A DNA stretch of 35,395 nt from contig JBMYQA010000027.1 of assembly GCA_049600855.1 (NCBI GenBank), positions 1-35,395 of the forward strand. The letters run 5' to 3'. Of this stretch, positions 7,711-15,915 are shown piece by piece. A program made the position numbers and the translations under genes. The notes below the pieces were generated by a model, which did not search any database, was not told the DNA's origin, and worked only from the letters and a program-made list of their open reading frames with translations. The stretch's first letter is position 1, and every line of letters starts with the position of its first letter. The stretch is from JBMYQA01 sp049600855 (GTDB lineage: Bacteria > Bacteroidota > Bacteroidia > Cytophagales > Flammeovirgaceae).

Positions 7711-8505
7711 ATGCAGTTAATCACTTCTAAAACCTTATTGCGTTTTCTAGGAATAATGCTAATTGGTATTACCATGATCAGCCCTAAAGCGGATGCCCAA
7801 TACTTTGAATTGTATAGTAGTTATAGCGGCAGTAACTTTAGTATTACAGGAGGATTAGGTACTACAGCACTGATGGCTGATTTAGCTACTCATGACATCT
7901 CGAAGCAGCTTAATGGCTTACACCTTAATGTAGGTTTAGACTATCGTATAACGAATTATATCAGTATTAGGGGTGAGGGAACTTTGTCTCGCTTATATTT
8001 GGAAAGGACCAGTAATAGAGGAACTACGGGGAATAATCCTAACCTAAGCACTGTTAGTTTAAGTAGCAAATTACTTCTTGTTCATGATATCATTTCGCGT
8101 ACTGCAATTGATAGAGGGCAAAAAAATTGGAATATCTATTTCCTTGGAGGTGTAGGACACATTCTTTTTACGCCCAAAAATGCCGATACTGGAGCACTTT
8201 TACGTGATGAGCGACCATTTTCGAACTATGCTAAAATTGCAACGATCTTCCCCATTGGAAGTGGAATCGAATTTTTTCCAGTAAGCTATATTGGTATTGG
8301 ATTAGAATGGCAATACATTACTACTAGTACAGATTTGCTGGATGATGTGAAGCCTGAAGTGGAAAATAATACGGCTAACGATAGCTATTTCTTATTAGGC
8401 GCTAAGATTCGCTACCAAATCGGTGGAGCAAATAGTGGTGGTAGTGTAAGCGGATTCAATTATTCTCGATACTTGAAAACAAAGAAAAGAGCGAAGTATA
8501 AATAA
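7711..8505 (+). CDS. Outer-membrane beta-barrel protein
   Basis: 264 residues. I start at the ATG at 7711 because it begins a good signal peptide (MQLITSKTLLRFLGIMLIGITMISPKADA, cut before QYF). The longer frame from a TTG at 7582 adds residues with no signal character. The mature protein alternates short beta strands rich in G, Y and S: YFELYSSYSGSNFSITGGLG, LHLNVGLDYRITNYISIRGEG, NWNIYFLGGVGHILF, YIGIGLEWQYITTS and SYFLLGAKIRYQIGG. This is the pattern of an 8-10 strand barrel. The family resembles the porin-like/OmpA-N outer-membrane proteins common in Bacteroidota. The end carries a short basic tail (KTKKRAKYK), unusual for a barrel, whose last strand normally ends at the C-terminus. Specific role unknown. 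Confidence 0.75.
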   Translation: MQLITSKTLLRFLGIMLIGITMISPKADAQYFELYSSYSGSNFSITGGLGTTALMADLATHDISKQLNGLHLNVGLDYRITNYISIRGEGTLSRLYLERTSNRGTTGNNPNLSTVSLSSKLLLVHDIISRTAIDRGQKNWNIYFLGGVGHILFTPKNADTGALLRDERPFSNYAKIATIFPIGSGIEFFPVSYIGIGLEWQYITTSTDLLDDVKPEVENNTANDSYFLLGAKIRYQIGGANSGGSVSGFNYSRYLKTKKRAKYK

Positions 8506-8533
8506 GCAACTCATTTTTATTGAAGATATCGTT

Positions 8534-8562
8534 AGCTCCTAATAACATTAGGGGCTTTTTTT
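8534..8562 (+). terminator. Terminator overlapping the stop of the convergent amidase gene
   Basis: AGCTCCTAAT (8534-8543), loop AAC, ATTAGGGGCT (8547-8556), then T residues to 8562. The right arm and T-tract contain the last codons and stop (8548-8550) of the minus-strand amidase, so this region both codes and terminates. Confidence 0.85.
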
Positions 8563-9915
8563 ATATTGTTGTCGATGTTTCAGCAAGGCTACATACTTCT
8601 TAATCCCTACTAAGTAGGCATTGGCTACTTCTACTAACCTTGGGGCAATTATTCCCGCTTTGAAGTCATTTACACTCAAGGCCAATACCTCTTGTTTGTT
8701 ATCTTGTAATAAACTTTCGCCATAGCAAACAGGCGTATTCAACAATCGACAAAGGCGTAAATTGCGCGCATAAACCCCTTTCGTCACTTTTTTACTAAAC
8801 TGGCTGATGTATTTAGGCGCGCGATAATCTGATACTGCAGGTACTTTTAGTTGCGTTTCAAACTCGTTCTGTACAAATTGAGACAATAAAGTTGATTCTT
8901 GCATGTGATCTGTGAGCAGTGTGCGTATAAAATCGAACCGTTCAGTAGAAGTCGAAAGCTCATTGGCTAAATAAGACCCAGGGACAAAGACCATACTGTA
9001 ATTCTTTTGCGTTGGGGTGTGCCAACCAATGTTATTCACATCTGCATTAAAGTGAATAACAACAGTAAAGTGAGGTTTAAAGTAATTGATTTTTTCTGCT
9101 CTAGCATCTAAGTCTTCATCTAAAAAATACCGTTCATACAACCTTCGTTTTGAGGTATTTCTAATTTTTCGTTCCGTTTGCTCTAATGTATAACCTATTC
9201 GAAGCAAGGTGTCGATTAATTCTGTATGCATCCATTCGTCAAATGACATACCGAGTGCTGAATAATCCGCTTTGTCACGCGATAACATGACCGTAGCCCC
9301 AAGCCTTTCTAAGCTATCTTGCAATACTAAGGCAGTCGTTAAAGTCAGTTCACCCTCAAAAAATCGAATAGGATCTTTTTTAATCCCATACATTTCAATA
9401 AAGCGACTCTCAGCAACAGCCACCTCCCAAGTTCCTGCAATATGTCCGGGATCAATGGCTATTTTAATACCTGCTAGTGGTTTATCTTCTTCAATAGGAA
9501 GTTCATGATGATTTTTTTCTAGGATGCTGATGATATTTAAGAGTTGTGGCGAAAAGCGTTGTACCCCTTTAGATTGGTATACTTCCAACTGATAGCTTCG
9601 ATCGGCGTATTTGATTAACCGTTTAAAGTGTTCCAGATCATCCCAATGAACAGTAAACTCTGCTTGTTTTCGCTGTTTAGCTCTAGGATTCGCATAAATA
9701 TGCACGCCTACCCAATCAATCTCAAAGAAATTATTGACGTATTTATGTTTCACTAAATACTTATCTGCCTTTGCTCGATAATATTTCGTGAGGCTATCTA
9801 TATTTTGAGTAAAGGCACGAGTACCTAAAAAACATAGCATGATGATCATTCCAAGGCTTCTTAAGCCATTTATCCACCAATTTTGTTTGAGGTTTATTGA
9901 ATAGAATATTCCCAT
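8548..9915 (-). CDS. N-acetylmuramoyl-L-alanine amidase (Amidase_3 family)
   Basis: 455 residues. Zn-dependent hydrolase expected to cut the bond between MurNAc and the stem peptide in the periplasm. Residues 18-37 (LRSLGMIIMLCFLGTRAFTQ) act as a signal or anchor; the true start may be M23 or earlier. Residues 38-147 are an unassigned N-terminal region. The Amidase_3 fold starts at KIAIDPGHIAGTW with zinc ligand H158, then E187 in FFEGELTLTTALVLQDSLERLG. The third zinc ligand is H288 in VVIHFNAD, and the catalytic Glu is E400 in TPVCYGES. Between E187 and H288 there is a large helical insert (about 215-280, rich in charged residues), longer than in classical AmiC, which may gate the site. The last codons lie inside a terminator. 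Confidence 0.8.
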   Translation of the reverse strand: MGIFYSINLKQNWWINGLRSLGMIIMLCFLGTRAFTQNIDSLTKYYRAKADKYLVKHKYVNNFFEIDWVGVHIYANPRAKQRKQAEFTVHWDDLEHFKRLIKYADRSYQLEVYQSKGVQRFSPQLLNIISILEKNHHELPIEEDKPLAGIKIAIDPGHIAGTWEVAVAESRFIEMYGIKKDPIRFFEGELTLTTALVLQDSLERLGATVMLSRDKADYSALGMSFDEWMHTELIDTLLRIGYTLEQTERKIRNTSKRRLYERYFLDEDLDARAEKINYFKPHFTVVIHFNADVNNIGWHTPTQKNYSMVFVPGSYLANELSTSTERFDFIRTLLTDHMQESTLLSQFVQNEFETQLKVPAVSDYRAPKYISQFSKKVTKGVYARNLRLCRLLNTPVCYGESLLQDNKQEVLALSVNDFKAGIIAPRLVEVANAYLVGIKKYVALLKHRQQYKKSP

Positions 9916-9955
9916 CTACACAAGACTAAATATCAGAAACTCCCATCTAAATCTA

Positions 9956-10027
9956 AGAGACTGTTTGGAGATATATTCTTGATTTTTATTAGCGTGAATT
10001 TTTCCAACTAATTTCAAAACAGTCTCT
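9956..10027. repeat. 72-bp element with CAGTCTCT inverted ends
   Basis: AGAGACTGTTT (9956-9966) and AAACAGTCTCT (10017-10027) are perfect 11-bp inverted ends. The outer bases TAA are also partly shared. The left end extended to 14 nt recurs in reverse complement at 4804-4817. The interior is AT-rich, with AGCG near its centre. It could be a small MITE-like repeat. Confidence 0.5.
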
Positions 10028-10070
10028 AACATAATGCACAAATATCGGTCAATTTTTAAGACCTTCAGAC

Positions 10071-10556
10071 TTATTTAGAAAATTCATCAATATTCTCTGT
10101 GAGGCTACTGTCAAATACTCGAATAGCAATTACATCAGCCTCGGCAGTGACTATACCATCAATGATACTGGTGCAGGTTAAGGTTACTTTTCTTCCTTTG
10201 ACTTCCAGCACCTTTGCTCGAAGTTCTATCGGTTTATCGTTGGGCGTTGGTTTGAGGTACTTAACGGTTATGGTGCCAGTAGCGTATTTATATACAGGTT
10301 CAGAGGCTAAATCTCTTCCCTCATGGCGATAGCTCGCAGCCATGGCTGTGCCCATGCAATGGCAGTCAATTAAAGTGGCTAATATTCCCCCATTCATTAA
10401 TCCCTTCCAACCATGATATTTTTCTTCAGATTCCCAAATGCACACAGCCTCATCGCCATCCCAAAAGCTCTTAATTTGTAAGCCATCTGGATTTTCAGTA
10501 CCACACCCAAAACATACATTGCCTTTCATGAAATCTTGAAAATACACTTTTTCCAT
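10071..10556 (-). CDS. PaaI-type hotdog-fold thioesterase
   Basis: 161 residues, cytoplasmic. Expected to hydrolyse an acyl-CoA thioester, but the substrate is not predictable. The N-terminal VCFGCGTENPDGLQI is the C..CG..NP.GL motif seen in one branch of this family. The hotdog helix HGWKGLMNGGILATLIDCHCMGTA (about 46-69) contains the NGG and Asp residues used by PaaI-like enzymes. Later strands are TGTITVKYLKPTPNDKPIELRAKVLEVKGRKVTLTC, the characteristic long hairpin. Full length for a single-domain enzyme. It is divergent from the caspase gene, with about 180 bp between them. Confidence 0.85.
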   Translation of the reverse strand: MEKVYFQDFMKGNVCFGCGTENPDGLQIKSFWDGDEAVCIWESEEKYHGWKGLMNGGILATLIDCHCMGTAMAASYRHEGRDLASEPVYKYATGTITVKYLKPTPNDKPIELRAKVLEVKGRKVTLTCTSIIDGIVTAEADVIAIRVFDSSLTENIDEFSK

Positions 10557-10739
10557 AATGATATGTGAAGCTATTGAAAGTTATAATGATTGGTCTGCAA
10601 ATTGTTGAATAAATTGCATTATATGAATAATCACATTGAACAAGTTAACAAAATTGTGTAACTTTTTGCAAAGAATTGATTGAAGCCGCAACGATTGTGG
10701 TATCAGTTACTTCTAAGTTTTTATCAAATCGAACTAGAC

Positions 10740-12989
10740 ATGAAACGTTGGGCATTCCTCTTTACCTTCATTTTCTCGCTAAACCTTGTATATGGGCAAT
10801 CTCGCTACTCCGATTACACCAGCTCTTCAAAAACGGAGATCGTAGTAGATGACTTTAATTTTAATAGCAATAAACTCTGGGTAGGTGATCAAGGCACTTA
10901 TCGGGGTTCTATTCAAAATGGGTATTACCTATGGGAATCTTCTGGAAACTCTAGTATGTATGTGCCCATTCGTATGGAAATGAATGAAGAGAAAGATTAC
11001 CAAATCGAAACTAAAATCAAATTTGTAGCAGGAGAACAGAATAAACCACAATCTTTGATGTGGAATATGGATACTGAAACGGGTTGGGCATTTTATTTTG
11101 ACATTACTAATACCCAATATTATCGGATTTACATGCAAACAGATCAGTATGAAGAAATTATTCCTTGGACCTTCTCTTCTTTAGTGAAAAAGAATGAATA
11201 CAATCTCCTTACAGTTCGAAAAGCAGGGTATAATATGTACTTTTTTATCAACAAGATATTGGTGCATACCATGACTGCCGAACCATTTTTTGGTGATTTT
11301 GCAGCCATTTCAGTTCCACAATACACCACAATTCACGTTGATTACATATATGCCCACTACCTTAAAGAAAGACAAGTAGTATTTAATCAAGGAGGTGGCG
11401 GCAAAGAAAGTGATCCTACGAGTTATTATTCTTACACTGCGAGTAACCGTAAAGATGTGTACAATGACAACTTTTCTTCTGATCGCGGAAAATGGTGGGA
11501 AGGAGATGATGCCAATAACCGTTCAAGTCATGAGAATGGGTATTGGCATTGGCAATCTAAGGTAAATAATAGCCGTTACCTGCCACTTAATATGCCTGAA
11601 TTAGACGAATACAAGGACTTTGAGATAGAGATGAAAGTGAAGTTTGCCGCTGGTACAGGCACGGATAATGGTTATGGATTGAAGTGGGGAAAACCCAAAG
11701 ACGATTGGCATGGTTATGCCTTTTACCTCACAAATACAGGCTATTACCGAATCTATAAATCTCAAGACTATCCAGAGGAATATGTGCCTTGGACACGTTC
11801 CTCCTTGGTGAAAGCTTATGCCTACAATACGTTAACGCTCCGAAAAGTAGATCGAACCTTTTACTTCTTTCTCAATCAGCAATTGATTCATTCCATGCCT
11901 TATCAGAGTTTTTTAGGAGATCAAATAGCATTTGTTTGCCCTAAAAACTCGACCACGCATATTGATCATTTTAGAGTTTCACATCTTACCAAAAAGCAAA
12001 CACAAGTCGAAAATATTGCACCAAGCATTGTCATTACCGAACCTACGCTTTCAAGAGGGTTTAAGGTGGTCGAAGTGGATACCAAAACCACACGAATTGC
12101 AGGTGTAGCTCATGATGCTGATGGAATTTCTGAAGTGCTGGTTAATGGACAACGTGCCACGTTGCAAAGTGATGGCAAATTTTCAACAAATATCCAACTT
12201 ACCAAAGGCAGTAATTCAATTTTGGTGAAGGCAACAGATAAGCGAATGAAATCGGCTGTAAAGTCATTTACCATTGATCATGAGGAAAAAAGAGTGACAA
12301 CGACCCAAAAAAGATTGGCCTTAGTCATTGGAAATGCTGCTTATGAAAGTGGCGGCTCACTTAAAAATCCCATTAATGATGCCAATGGAATGAAAGTCGC
12401 ACTAGAGCAGTTGGGGTTTGAGGTTATGAAATTTGAAAACTGCGACCAAAAAAACATGAAAAAAGCCATTGATCAGTTTGGGCAAAAGTTGGCGGGTTAT
12501 GATGTGGGCTTATTCTTTTATGCTGGACATGGTTTGCAAGTAAAAGGAAGTAATTACTTGATTCCGACTGATGCTCGTTTGGAAAACGAAAATGAAGTAG
12601 AGTACGATTGTGTTCGGGCCGACCGAGTTTTGATGGTGATGGAAAATGCGAAAGTAGGAACGAACCTTGTTATTTTAGATGCCTGTCGCAATAACCCATT
12701 TGAGCGCAGTTGGAGCCGTAGTGCAAATGGCAATGGCTTGGCCTTTATGAATGCGCCTAAAGGTTCATTAATTGCGTATGCTACTTCTCCTGGAAATACC
12801 GCGTCTGATGGGGCAGGAGATAATGGCTTATATACAGAAGCCCTGCTTAGAGAAATTACCAAACCCAATATTACCATTTTGGAGATGTTCCAAAACGTAC
12901 GCGCAACTGTTGTAAAAAGATCTGATAGCCAGCAAACGCCTTGGGAGTCTACGTCTTTGATTGGTAATTTTTATTTTAAGAAGGAATAA
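10740..12989 (+). CDS. Secreted orthocaspase (peptidase C14) with duplicated beta domains
   Basis: 749 residues from the ATG at 10740. That start gives a clean signal peptide (MKRWAFLFTFIFSLNLVYGQ); the TTG at 10680 does not. Domain order: repeat A about 30-210 and repeat B about 230-417. These are two related LamG/3-keto-disaccharide-hydrolase-like beta modules sharing N..KW.GD/EGD, ENGY..W.S, N(T).YYRIY, EE..PWT.SSLVK, Y.LT.RK and FFIN/FFLNQ blocks. Next comes an Ig/Big-like module (429-512; IVITEP...VLVNGQ...IQLTKGSNSILVKATD). The caspase domain (525-749) begins RLALVIGNAAY. The catalytic pair is intact: H597 in FFYAGHG and C649 in LDACRNNPF. Such bacterial caspases cleave after Arg or Lys. 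Export and repeated carbohydrate-binding-like domains suggest an extracytoplasmic role, but its trigger and target are unknown. Confidence 0.9.
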   Translation: MKRWAFLFTFIFSLNLVYGQSRYSDYTSSSKTEIVVDDFNFNSNKLWVGDQGTYRGSIQNGYYLWESSGNSSMYVPIRMEMNEEKDYQIETKIKFVAGEQNKPQSLMWNMDTETGWAFYFDITNTQYYRIYMQTDQYEEIIPWTFSSLVKKNEYNLLTVRKAGYNMYFFINKILVHTMTAEPFFGDFAAISVPQYTTIHVDYIYAHYLKERQVVFNQGGGGKESDPTSYYSYTASNRKDVYNDNFSSDRGKWWEGDDANNRSSHENGYWHWQSKVNNSRYLPLNMPELDEYKDFEIEMKVKFAAGTGTDNGYGLKWGKPKDDWHGYAFYLTNTGYYRIYKSQDYPEEYVPWTRSSLVKAYAYNTLTLRKVDRTFYFFLNQQLIHSMPYQSFLGDQIAFVCPKNSTTHIDHFRVSHLTKKQTQVENIAPSIVITEPTLSRGFKVVEVDTKTTRIAGVAHDADGISEVLVNGQRATLQSDGKFSTNIQLTKGSNSILVKATDKRMKSAVKSFTIDHEEKRVTTTQKRLALVIGNAAYESGGSLKNPINDANGMKVALEQLGFEVMKFENCDQKNMKKAIDQFGQKLAGYDVGLFFYAGHGLQVKGSNYLIPTDARLENENEVEYDCVRADRVLMVMENAKVGTNLVILDACRNNPFERSWSRSANGNGLAFMNAPKGSLIAYATSPGNTASDGAGDNGLYTEALLREITKPNITILEMFQNVRATVVKRSDSQQTPWESTSLIGNFYFKKE

Positions 12990-13031
12990 GAGTCAAATGT
13001 GACTAAGCACTAGTTCCGTGAATCTTATTCC
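12983..13031. repeat. Inverted repeat with a relic of a fold-back element end
   Basis: GGAATAAGA (12983-12991, including the caspase stop) pairs perfectly with TCTTATTCC (13023-13031). Inside, 12993-13016 (TCAAATGTGAC..AG.ACTAGTTC) matches the right end of the fold-back element at 25565-25729 at 21 of 24 positions by eye. It may be a solo terminal repeat. As a terminator it lacks a T-tract. Confidence 0.45.
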
Positions 13032-13049
13032 ATTTGAGTTCGTATATCC

Positions 13050-14297
13050 ATGCTTAAAGCCCCAATAAGCATGAAAAATACCTTACTCATACCTTTTCGT
13101 TTTTACAAGGAAGCTTACACAGGCTTACCTCGTGAAATTTGGACCATCGGCATCATCACAGTGATTAACCGAATGGGTACCATGGTGCTTCCATTTTTAT
13201 CTGTGTATTTAACTACTGTACTCAACTTTTCGCTCAAGGATGCTGGTATATTAGCGAGTGCATTTGGTTTTGGTTCGCTAGGCGGTTCCTACATTGGTGG
13301 CAAGCTGACGGATCGGGTAGGACCACGACTCGTGATTACAGCGAGTCTACTCTTTGGGGGAGTCTTATTTATTTGCTTGCAGTTTGCCCACTCATTCATC
13401 AGCATATTTTTGCTGATCTTTAGCGCTTCATTATTTGGAGAAGCCTACCGTCCTGCCATGTCTGCTGCTATTGGAATGTATTCCAAACCAAATGAAGCAG
13501 GAAGAGCCATGGCCTTTAATCGCTTAGCCATCAATTTAGGCATGAGTGCTGCCCCTAGTATCGGTGGTTTCATTGCTGTTACCATTGGCTACCACTGGTT
13601 ATTTTGGGTGGATGGATTAACGTGTATCGCTGCAGCACTCTACTTTTGGATGATATCTAAAACTTGGAAGCGGCCAATGCATGCTACCAATAATACCCTA
13701 ACTCAAAAAACTCAGGATACCGCTAGCCAATCTCCCATTAAAAACACGCGGTATATGCTGTTTTTAATCTCTACTTTTTTAATGGGCTTTGCCTTTATTC
13801 AGTGGTTTCATACAGTGCCTGTTTTTATCAAAACGGATTGGGCATTTGATGAACGATACATTGGAATATTAATGGGAGCGAGTAGCTTATTAGTTACATT
13901 AATTGAAATGCCGATTACCCACATCGTTGAACAACGGAATAAAATTAAATTCGCCATTCGGATAGGATTAGCTTTATTGTGTGTGTGCTATTTGCCATTT
14001 GTGTTGTCACCAAGTTTGGCCCTATGCTTTGTTGCCATGTTTTTATGGACGCTAGGAGAAATACTGCTATTGCCATTTAATAATGCAATTCCATTAAGCA
14101 TGAGCCACGAGAAAAATAGGGGAAATTATTTGGCTTGGTATTTTATGACTTGGTCACTCACCAACATTACTGCACCCACAATTGGCTTTACATTTATAGA
14201 TCATTATGGCTATACTGCATTTTGGTGGCTGTTAACGCTATTAATTGCCATAAGCCTCTTCATGAATCTAGTGCTTGGGGAAAAGATTATCAAATAA
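13050..14297 (+). CDS. MFS family transporter
   Basis: 415 residues, inner-membrane permease of the major facilitator superfamily, most like the drug/metabolite-proton antiporter branch. Twelve hydrophobic segments can be drawn. MFS motif A lies in the loop after TM2: GGSYIGGKLTDRVGPRLVI. An amphipathic linker (about 205-230; MHATNNTLTQKTQDTASQSPIKNTR) separates the two six-helix halves. The second half contains IGILMGASSLLVTLIEMPITHIVEQRNK, a degenerate motif-A repeat. A later internal ATG at 13071 (MKNTLLIPF) could be the true start. It lies 60 bp after the caspase gene on the same strand, so read-through is possible, but nothing links them functionally. A terminator follows. Confidence 0.88.
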   Translation: MLKAPISMKNTLLIPFRFYKEAYTGLPREIWTIGIITVINRMGTMVLPFLSVYLTTVLNFSLKDAGILASAFGFGSLGGSYIGGKLTDRVGPRLVITASLLFGGVLFICLQFAHSFISIFLLIFSASLFGEAYRPAMSAAIGMYSKPNEAGRAMAFNRLAINLGMSAAPSIGGFIAVTIGYHWLFWVDGLTCIAAALYFWMISKTWKRPMHATNNTLTQKTQDTASQSPIKNTRYMLFLISTFLMGFAFIQWFHTVPVFIKTDWAFDERYIGILMGASSLLVTLIEMPITHIVEQRNKIKFAIRIGLALLCVCYLPFVLSPSLALCFVAMFLWTLGEILLLPFNNAIPLSMSHEKNRGNYLAWYFMTWSLTNITAPTIGFTFIDHYGYTAFWWLLTLLIAISLFMNLVLGEKIIK

Positions 14298-14301
14298 CAA
14301 A

Positions 14302-14329
14302 AAAGTCCTATGAAATATCATGGGACTTT
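14302..14329 (+). terminator. Hairpin terminator after the MFS gene
   Basis: AAAGTCCTATGA (14302-14313), loop AATA, TCATGGGACTTT (14318-14329): a 12-bp stem with one G-T wobble. The following T-tract is short (CTTTCTG). Beyond it, 14330-14620 is AT-rich and I see no gene or structure there. Confidence 0.65.
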
Positions 14330-14620
14330 CTGAACTAAACTTGCAAAAACCTAAATCTTATTATTTCACCAACCTAATAAAATTTCAAAACTATTATTTT
14401 AACCCTATGCCATTATATATTCAATTGAAGTGCCAATGGGATAAAATTAATTGGAAAAAAGATTCAAGAAATTGATAATCAGTTATTTAAAATCTATAAA
14501 TCTTTTCAGTTTGAAATTATACAAATGAATAAATGATGATATATAAGTAATGAATGATATTTCATAAAGTCGAGTAGGAGGACTGTCATACCCGAAAATA
14601 TACATGAGTTAACCTATTCC

Positions 14621-15535
14621 TTATTCAAAATTCCAATCAAAGAATTCATCAAATACATACTTCTTATTCGCTTCAATAAACCGAATTAATTCTTGTGCTG
14701 CTGGACTGAGCTTCTTGCCTTTATTGTAGATCAGGTTCCAATTTGTGATAATGGGCAGACCTTTTAGCGGGAAAATGGTTAAACTCCCATTGGCTAGCTC
14801 ATTTCTCAATCCAATCAGGGGCATAACCGAAAAGCCTAATCCAGCATTTACCGCTTGTTTCACCGCTTCGTTAGACACCAAGTACATTGTTTTGGAAGGG
14901 GTAATGCCTTTGGATTTTAGGAACATTTCCATGGCATTTCGCGTGGCAGAACCTTGTTCACGAAAAATTAAGGTTAACTTTTTAATGGATGATGCGGTAA
15001 TTTTTTTGTGCTTAAACTCACTACTTCCAACAAAGTATAATCGGTTTTCTATTAATTCGATGGTGTGAATGGGAATATCATCTGGCAATACAGATACCAT
15101 GTAAAAATCACTAGAGTTTTGCTGTAAGCCTTCAATCACTCTATTTTTATTAGATACATCAATTTCAATTTCAACATTTGGATATTTATCCATGAATGAC
15201 CTCAAAAAATAGGGAATCACATATTTGCCTGTAGAAACTACTGAAATCTTAATTTTACCCGTCAATAATCCCTTGTATTGATTTACCGCATCCTTAATGC
15301 CCTCTGCCTCAGCCAATATCCGTTTACTTACCTCAACGATCTCTTTGCCAAAATCAGTAAGGTACAACTGCCTTCCAATTACTTCTGTTAAAGGAATTTC
15401 AAACTGATCTTGAAATCTTTTCAGCTGAATTGATACTGCAGGCTGTGTTAAAAAAAGTTCCTCCGCAGCTCTAGTAATGCTCTGATTTTCAGCAACTTTT
15501 AAAAAAACCTTTAACTGATGTAATGTGTAGTTCAT
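14621..15535 (-). CDS. LysR family transcriptional regulator, CbbR/CysB-like
   Basis: 304 residues, the standard LysR length. The N-terminal winged helix-turn-helix is clear (LHQLKVFLKVAENQSITRAAEELFLTQPAVSIQLKRFQDQF, residues 5-46). The effector domain follows (KISVVSTGKYVIPYFLRSFMDKYPNVEIEI...), with a typical second half (ATRNAMEMFLKSKGI...SNEAVKQAVNAGLGFSVMPL). The closest general resemblance is to CbbR/CmpR-type regulators of CO2 and bicarbonate genes. It is transcribed divergently from the small gene and sbtA, sharing a 93-bp intergenic region with an inverted repeat fitting a LysR operator. I infer that it controls the transporter in response to inorganic-carbon or sodium-linked metabolites. 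Confidence 0.9.
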   Translation of the reverse strand: MNYTLHQLKVFLKVAENQSITRAAEELFLTQPAVSIQLKRFQDQFEIPLTEVIGRQLYLTDFGKEIVEVSKRILAEAEGIKDAVNQYKGLLTGKIKISVVSTGKYVIPYFLRSFMDKYPNVEIEIDVSNKNRVIEGLQQNSSDFYMVSVLPDDIPIHTIELIENRLYFVGSSEFKHKKITASSIKKLTLIFREQGSATRNAMEMFLKSKGITPSKTMYLVSNEAVKQAVNAGLGFSVMPLIGLRNELANGSLTIFPLKGLPIITNWNLIYNKGKKLSPAAQELIRFIEANKKYVFDEFFDWNFE

Positions 15536-15554
15536 TTACAAATGCTTATGAATG

Positions 15555-15583
15555 TTATAAAAACAATAAATAAAAATTTATAA
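15555..15583. promoter_or_regulatory. Candidate LysR operator in the divergent region
   Basis: TTATAAA (15555-15561) and TTTATAA (15577-15583) are perfect inverted arms, and ATAAAT/ATTTAT (15566-15571/15576-15581) nest inside. LysR proteins bind T-N11-A dyads of this kind. CATCTTTG at 15595-15602 is a near-consensus -7 box for the rightward transcript. The AT-richness makes chance dyads likely. Confidence 0.35.
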
Positions 15584-15628
15584 ATACTAATATGCATCTT
15601 TGTAGTTAGAAATCAAAAGATAATTGTT

Positions 15629-15910
15629 ATGACCATATCAATTAATTCCGTATTTAAGCAGAACAATGCCAATAAAACGGCTGGTGTTGATATGCCTGAT
15701 AATAGTGAGATTGATCTTAAGAAAATGCTTGAGGAGGCTTTGAAAGAAAATGGCGAAACAGATACCTTAAGCTATAAATGGGTGGATGATGAAACGGTTG
15801 AAGTTTATAATAATCGTGGCTTAGCACTTCACTCTTTTCTCTTAGAAGTAGAAAAACTAGGTAAAGACATTACGTTTGAAAAGAAAACAATCATTAAAAT
15901 TACCGATTAA
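15629..15910 (+). CDS. Small acidic protein co-transcribed with sbtA, unknown
   Basis: 93 residues, no signal peptide or membrane segment, so cytoplasmic. I do not recognise a family. It has a polar N-terminus (SINSVFKQNNANKTAG), an acidic helix (EIDLKKMLEEALKENGE), then alternating strands and a helix: TLSYKWVDDETVEVYNNRG, LALHSFLLEVEKLGKD, ITFEKKTIIKITD. This beta-alpha-beta end is loosely like a small ferredoxin-like fold. Its stop (15908-15910) lies 5 bp before the sbtA start, so the two are certainly in one operon. In cyanobacteria SbtA is controlled by SbtB, a PII-like protein of about 100 residues. This protein shows no recognisable PII T-loop or signature, so any regulatory role is only inferred from position. 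Confidence 0.75.
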   Translation: MTISINSVFKQNNANKTAGVDMPDNSEIDLKKMLEEALKENGETDTLSYKWVDDETVEVYNNRGLALHSFLLEVEKLGKDITFEKKTIIKITD

Positions 15911-15915
15911 TCGTC

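Noticed and set aside
12983..13031. Calling the 9-bp inverted repeat an intrinsic terminator
   Set aside because: The 31-nt loop and lack of a following T-tract make it weak; recorded as a repeat instead.
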